Assembly: GCA_030247885.1 (NCBI GenBank)
Contig: JAPDRO010000012.1
Span: forward strand, 124,001 to 188,000
Source of the DNA: Taxawa tesnikishii (nom. ined.)
Lineage: Eukaryota; Ascomycota; Dothideomycetes; Dothideales
Length of the DNA: 64,000 bases
Direction of reading: 5' to 3'
Below, one piece after another: positions 62,349-64,000 of this stretch. The notes below the pieces were generated by a model that saw nothing but the letters and a program-made list of their open reading frames with translations, had not been told where the DNA came from and made no database searches. A program made the position numbers and the translations under genes. Position 1 is the stretch's first letter. Every line of letters starts with the position of its first letter.

Positions 62349-64000
62349 ATGAGAGCGGTCCTCACTATCCTCTCGCTATGTCTATTCCATAGCCTCGCGC
62401 TCGCCAGCTCCGTCATCAGGAATCCCTTGCGCAGTCTGACGACGCTCCGAAACGCGACCATCCACACGCAGAACCACCGCGTCACTGCGCTCTCAGAGTT
62501 CACGCTTTCCTTCGTGCTGCCGCATGAGGAGGTCAAATTCGTGCTCGAGCCTAACCATGATATATTACCCCAGCATGGCGCCACGGTGCGATATCTAGGT
62601 CCCGATGGAGAGGTTGTTAGGACGGAGGCGATTGAAAGGTTAGAACATAAAGTGTTCAAGGGGAATGCGTGGATCAGGGGAAAGGAGGAGGATAAATGGA
62701 TGCAAGCCGGATGGACGCGCGTTACAGTGCGTAAGGACGGACTGAACCCGCTTTTCGAGGGTGCGTTTTCGGTGGGGAGGGACAACCATCACATCCAGAT
62801 GGGCGAGAACTTTGCGCGCACGAGGCACACCCAGGACCCGGAAATTGAGGCTGGCGACGATGAGATCATGGTGCTGTGGCGGGACTCGGATATTCTGACG
62901 GAGCAGGAACTGGAGTATCACGGCCACGGAGAGTTGAGGAGGGATCTCGAGTACGGGAACGGCCTTTCTTGCAGGGCGGATACCCTGGGTTTCAACATGC
63001 AGTCGGATCATCCCGTTTACACCGCCATGACGAAGAGGTCGGATATGTACTGGGGTAGCATGAGCCTGCCGTCGCTGTTTGGAAAGCGCCAAATCGATAG
63101 CAGCACGGGTGGCAACTCGGCCGGTGTGAACCTAGTATCAACAATCGGGCAGACGAACGGCTGTCCCGCAACACGCAAGGTCGCGTTAGTCGGTGTTGCC
63201 ACTGACTGCACATACACGGCTCAATTCAACAGCACCGAGTCTGCCCGACAGAACATCATCACGCAGATGAACACGGCTTCCAATCTTTACGAGCGGACCT
63301 TCAACATCTCGCTGGGCCTGCAGAACCTTACCATCTCGGATCCCAACTGTCCTGGTACCCCAGCTGCGGCCACGCCGTGGAATCAGGGATGTGGCAGTGC
63401 AGACATTCAGCAGCGGCTGAATTTGTTCAGCGCATGGAGAGGCACACAGCAGGATAGCAACAGCCACTGGACGCTGCTGAGCACATGCAACACAGGCAGC
63501 GCAGTCGGACTGGCCTGGCTGGGCCAAGCATGCGTCAACACGGCCATCACGACCAACAGCAGCACGACTGGCAATGGGCAAAGCACAGGCGACGGCTCAG
63601 AAACCGTCAGCGGTGCCAACGTGGTAGTGCGTACTCAGGGCGCCTCGGAATGGCAAATTATCGCACACGAAACCGGACACACGTTCGGCGCCGTGCACGA
63701 CTGCACCTCGCAAACCTGCGCCTCATCCACCACTGTCAGTTCATCGCAATGTTGTCCCCTGTCCTCTTCGACCTGCAACGCCGGCGAAAAGTACATCATG
63801 AACCCGTCCACCGCAAACGGCATCACCGACTTCAGCCCCTGCAGCATCGGCAACATCTGCAGCGCGCTGGGCCGTAACAGCGTCAAGAGCACGTGCCTGT
63901 CTGACAACAAAGGCGTTTCCACGATCACGGGCCAGCAGTGCGGCAACGGCATCGTAGAAGCGGGCGAGGACTGCGACTGCGGCGGCACGGAATCGTGCGG
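62349..64000 (+). CDS. ADAM-type metalloprotease (reprolysin, M12B), 3' part beyond window
   Basis: A fungal ADAM, a membrane or secreted zinc endopeptidase. The uninterrupted frame from the ATG at 62349 gives 550 residues before the edge. The signal peptide is MRAVLTILSLCLFHSLALAS. The prodomain includes LSEFTLSFVLPHEEVKFVLE and ends near the Kex2-type site FGKR/QIDSS. The catalytic domain carries VALVGVATDCTYTAQFNST and the zinc motif HETGHTFGAVHD. The disintegrin-like domain begins QCGNGIVEAGEDCDCGGTES. N-glycosylation sequons are frequent. Rest of the disintegrin region, any TM helix and tail are outside the window. No frame break seen. Confidence 0.93.
   Translation, partial: MRAVLTILSLCLFHSLALASSVIRNPLRSLTTLRNATIHTQNHRVTALSEFTLSFVLPHEEVKFVLEPNHDILPQHGATVRYLGPDGEVVRTEAIERLEHKVFKGNAWIRGKEEDKWMQAGWTRVTVRKDGLNPLFEGAFSVGRDNHHIQMGENFARTRHTQDPEIEAGDDEIMVLWRDSDILTEQELEYHGHGELRRDLEYGNGLSCRADTLGFNMQSDHPVYTAMTKRSDMYWGSMSLPSLFGKRQIDSSTGGNSAGVNLVSTIGQTNGCPATRKVALVGVATDCTYTAQFNSTESARQNIITQMNTASNLYERTFNISLGLQNLTISDPNCPGTPAAATPWNQGCGSADIQQRLNLFSAWRGTQQDSNSHWTLLSTCNTGSAVGLAWLGQACVNTAITTNSSTTGNGQSTGDGSETVSGANVVVRTQGASEWQIIAHETGHTFGAVHDCTSQTCASSTTVSSSQCCPLSSSTCNAGEKYIMNPSTANGITDFSPCSIGNICSALGRNSVKSTCLSDNKGVSTITGQQCGNGIVEAGEDCDCGGTESC

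Overview
The window is nuclear DNA from a filamentous ascomycete. Genes carry short spliceosomal introns (about 45-110 bp) with GT...CTRAC...AG signals, and the gene content is typical of Pezizomycotina: a DUF7514 protein, an AMA1-type APC/C activator, fungal ADAM protease, urease accessory UreG, S10 carboxypeptidase and a pisatin-demethylase-like P450. The best guess is Dothideomycetes, from the style of the proteins; no taxonomic marker proves it. I see no transposon, virus-like element or CRISPR array.

Layout. 1-1612: 5' half of a STE11-type MAPKKK (minus, running off the left edge). 4095-6014: DUF7514 protein. 6455-7138: small acidic protein. 7535-8896: clamp-loader subunit (ScRfc5/human RFC3 type). 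9699-10056: BLOC-1 subunit 1-like. 10602-11649: SDR. 12184-13522: methyltransferase-like membrane protein. 14241-15248: conserved fungal protein. 16964-17651: cupin. 19193-21030: secreted carboxypeptidase. 21417-22333: UreG. 23014-23105: intron-bearing tRNA-Asp. 24820-25374: hypothetical ORF. 26318-28069: P450. 28718-36381: a sugar-related block of GH89 alpha-N-acetylglucosaminidase, an MFS sugar transporter and a divergent GH51 arabinofuranosidase. 36475-41225: divergent BET4 and AMA1. 42054-44573: divergent ribosomal proteins eS6 and uL3. 45970-47801: sphingosine-1-phosphate lyase. 48065-49477: divergent COX12 and MLRQ/NDUFA4-like subunit. 50196-55178: divergent RRM protein and SEC31. 56327-57360: uncharacterised protein. 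58794-61103: acetyl-CoA synthetase. 62349 to the right edge: ADAM metalloprotease (partial).

Two things stand out. First, COX12 can only be read into its conserved protein if a 3-nucleotide exon (48500-48502) is recognised between two good introns; its divergent neighbour also has 16- and 13-nt exons. Second, more than twenty reading-frame breaks, many in essential genes, fall at short homopolymers and all are explained by one missing base in the run. This points to systematic under-calling in the assembly rather than pseudogenes, so many automatic gene models here will be split or truncated.

Many neighbours are head to head with short shared promoters (eS6/uL3 338 bp; COX12/MLRQ 272 bp; RRM/SEC31 317 bp; BET4/AMA1 about 450 bp; MFS/GH51 about 850 bp), which suggests co-regulation for ribosome, respiratory-chain and sugar genes.
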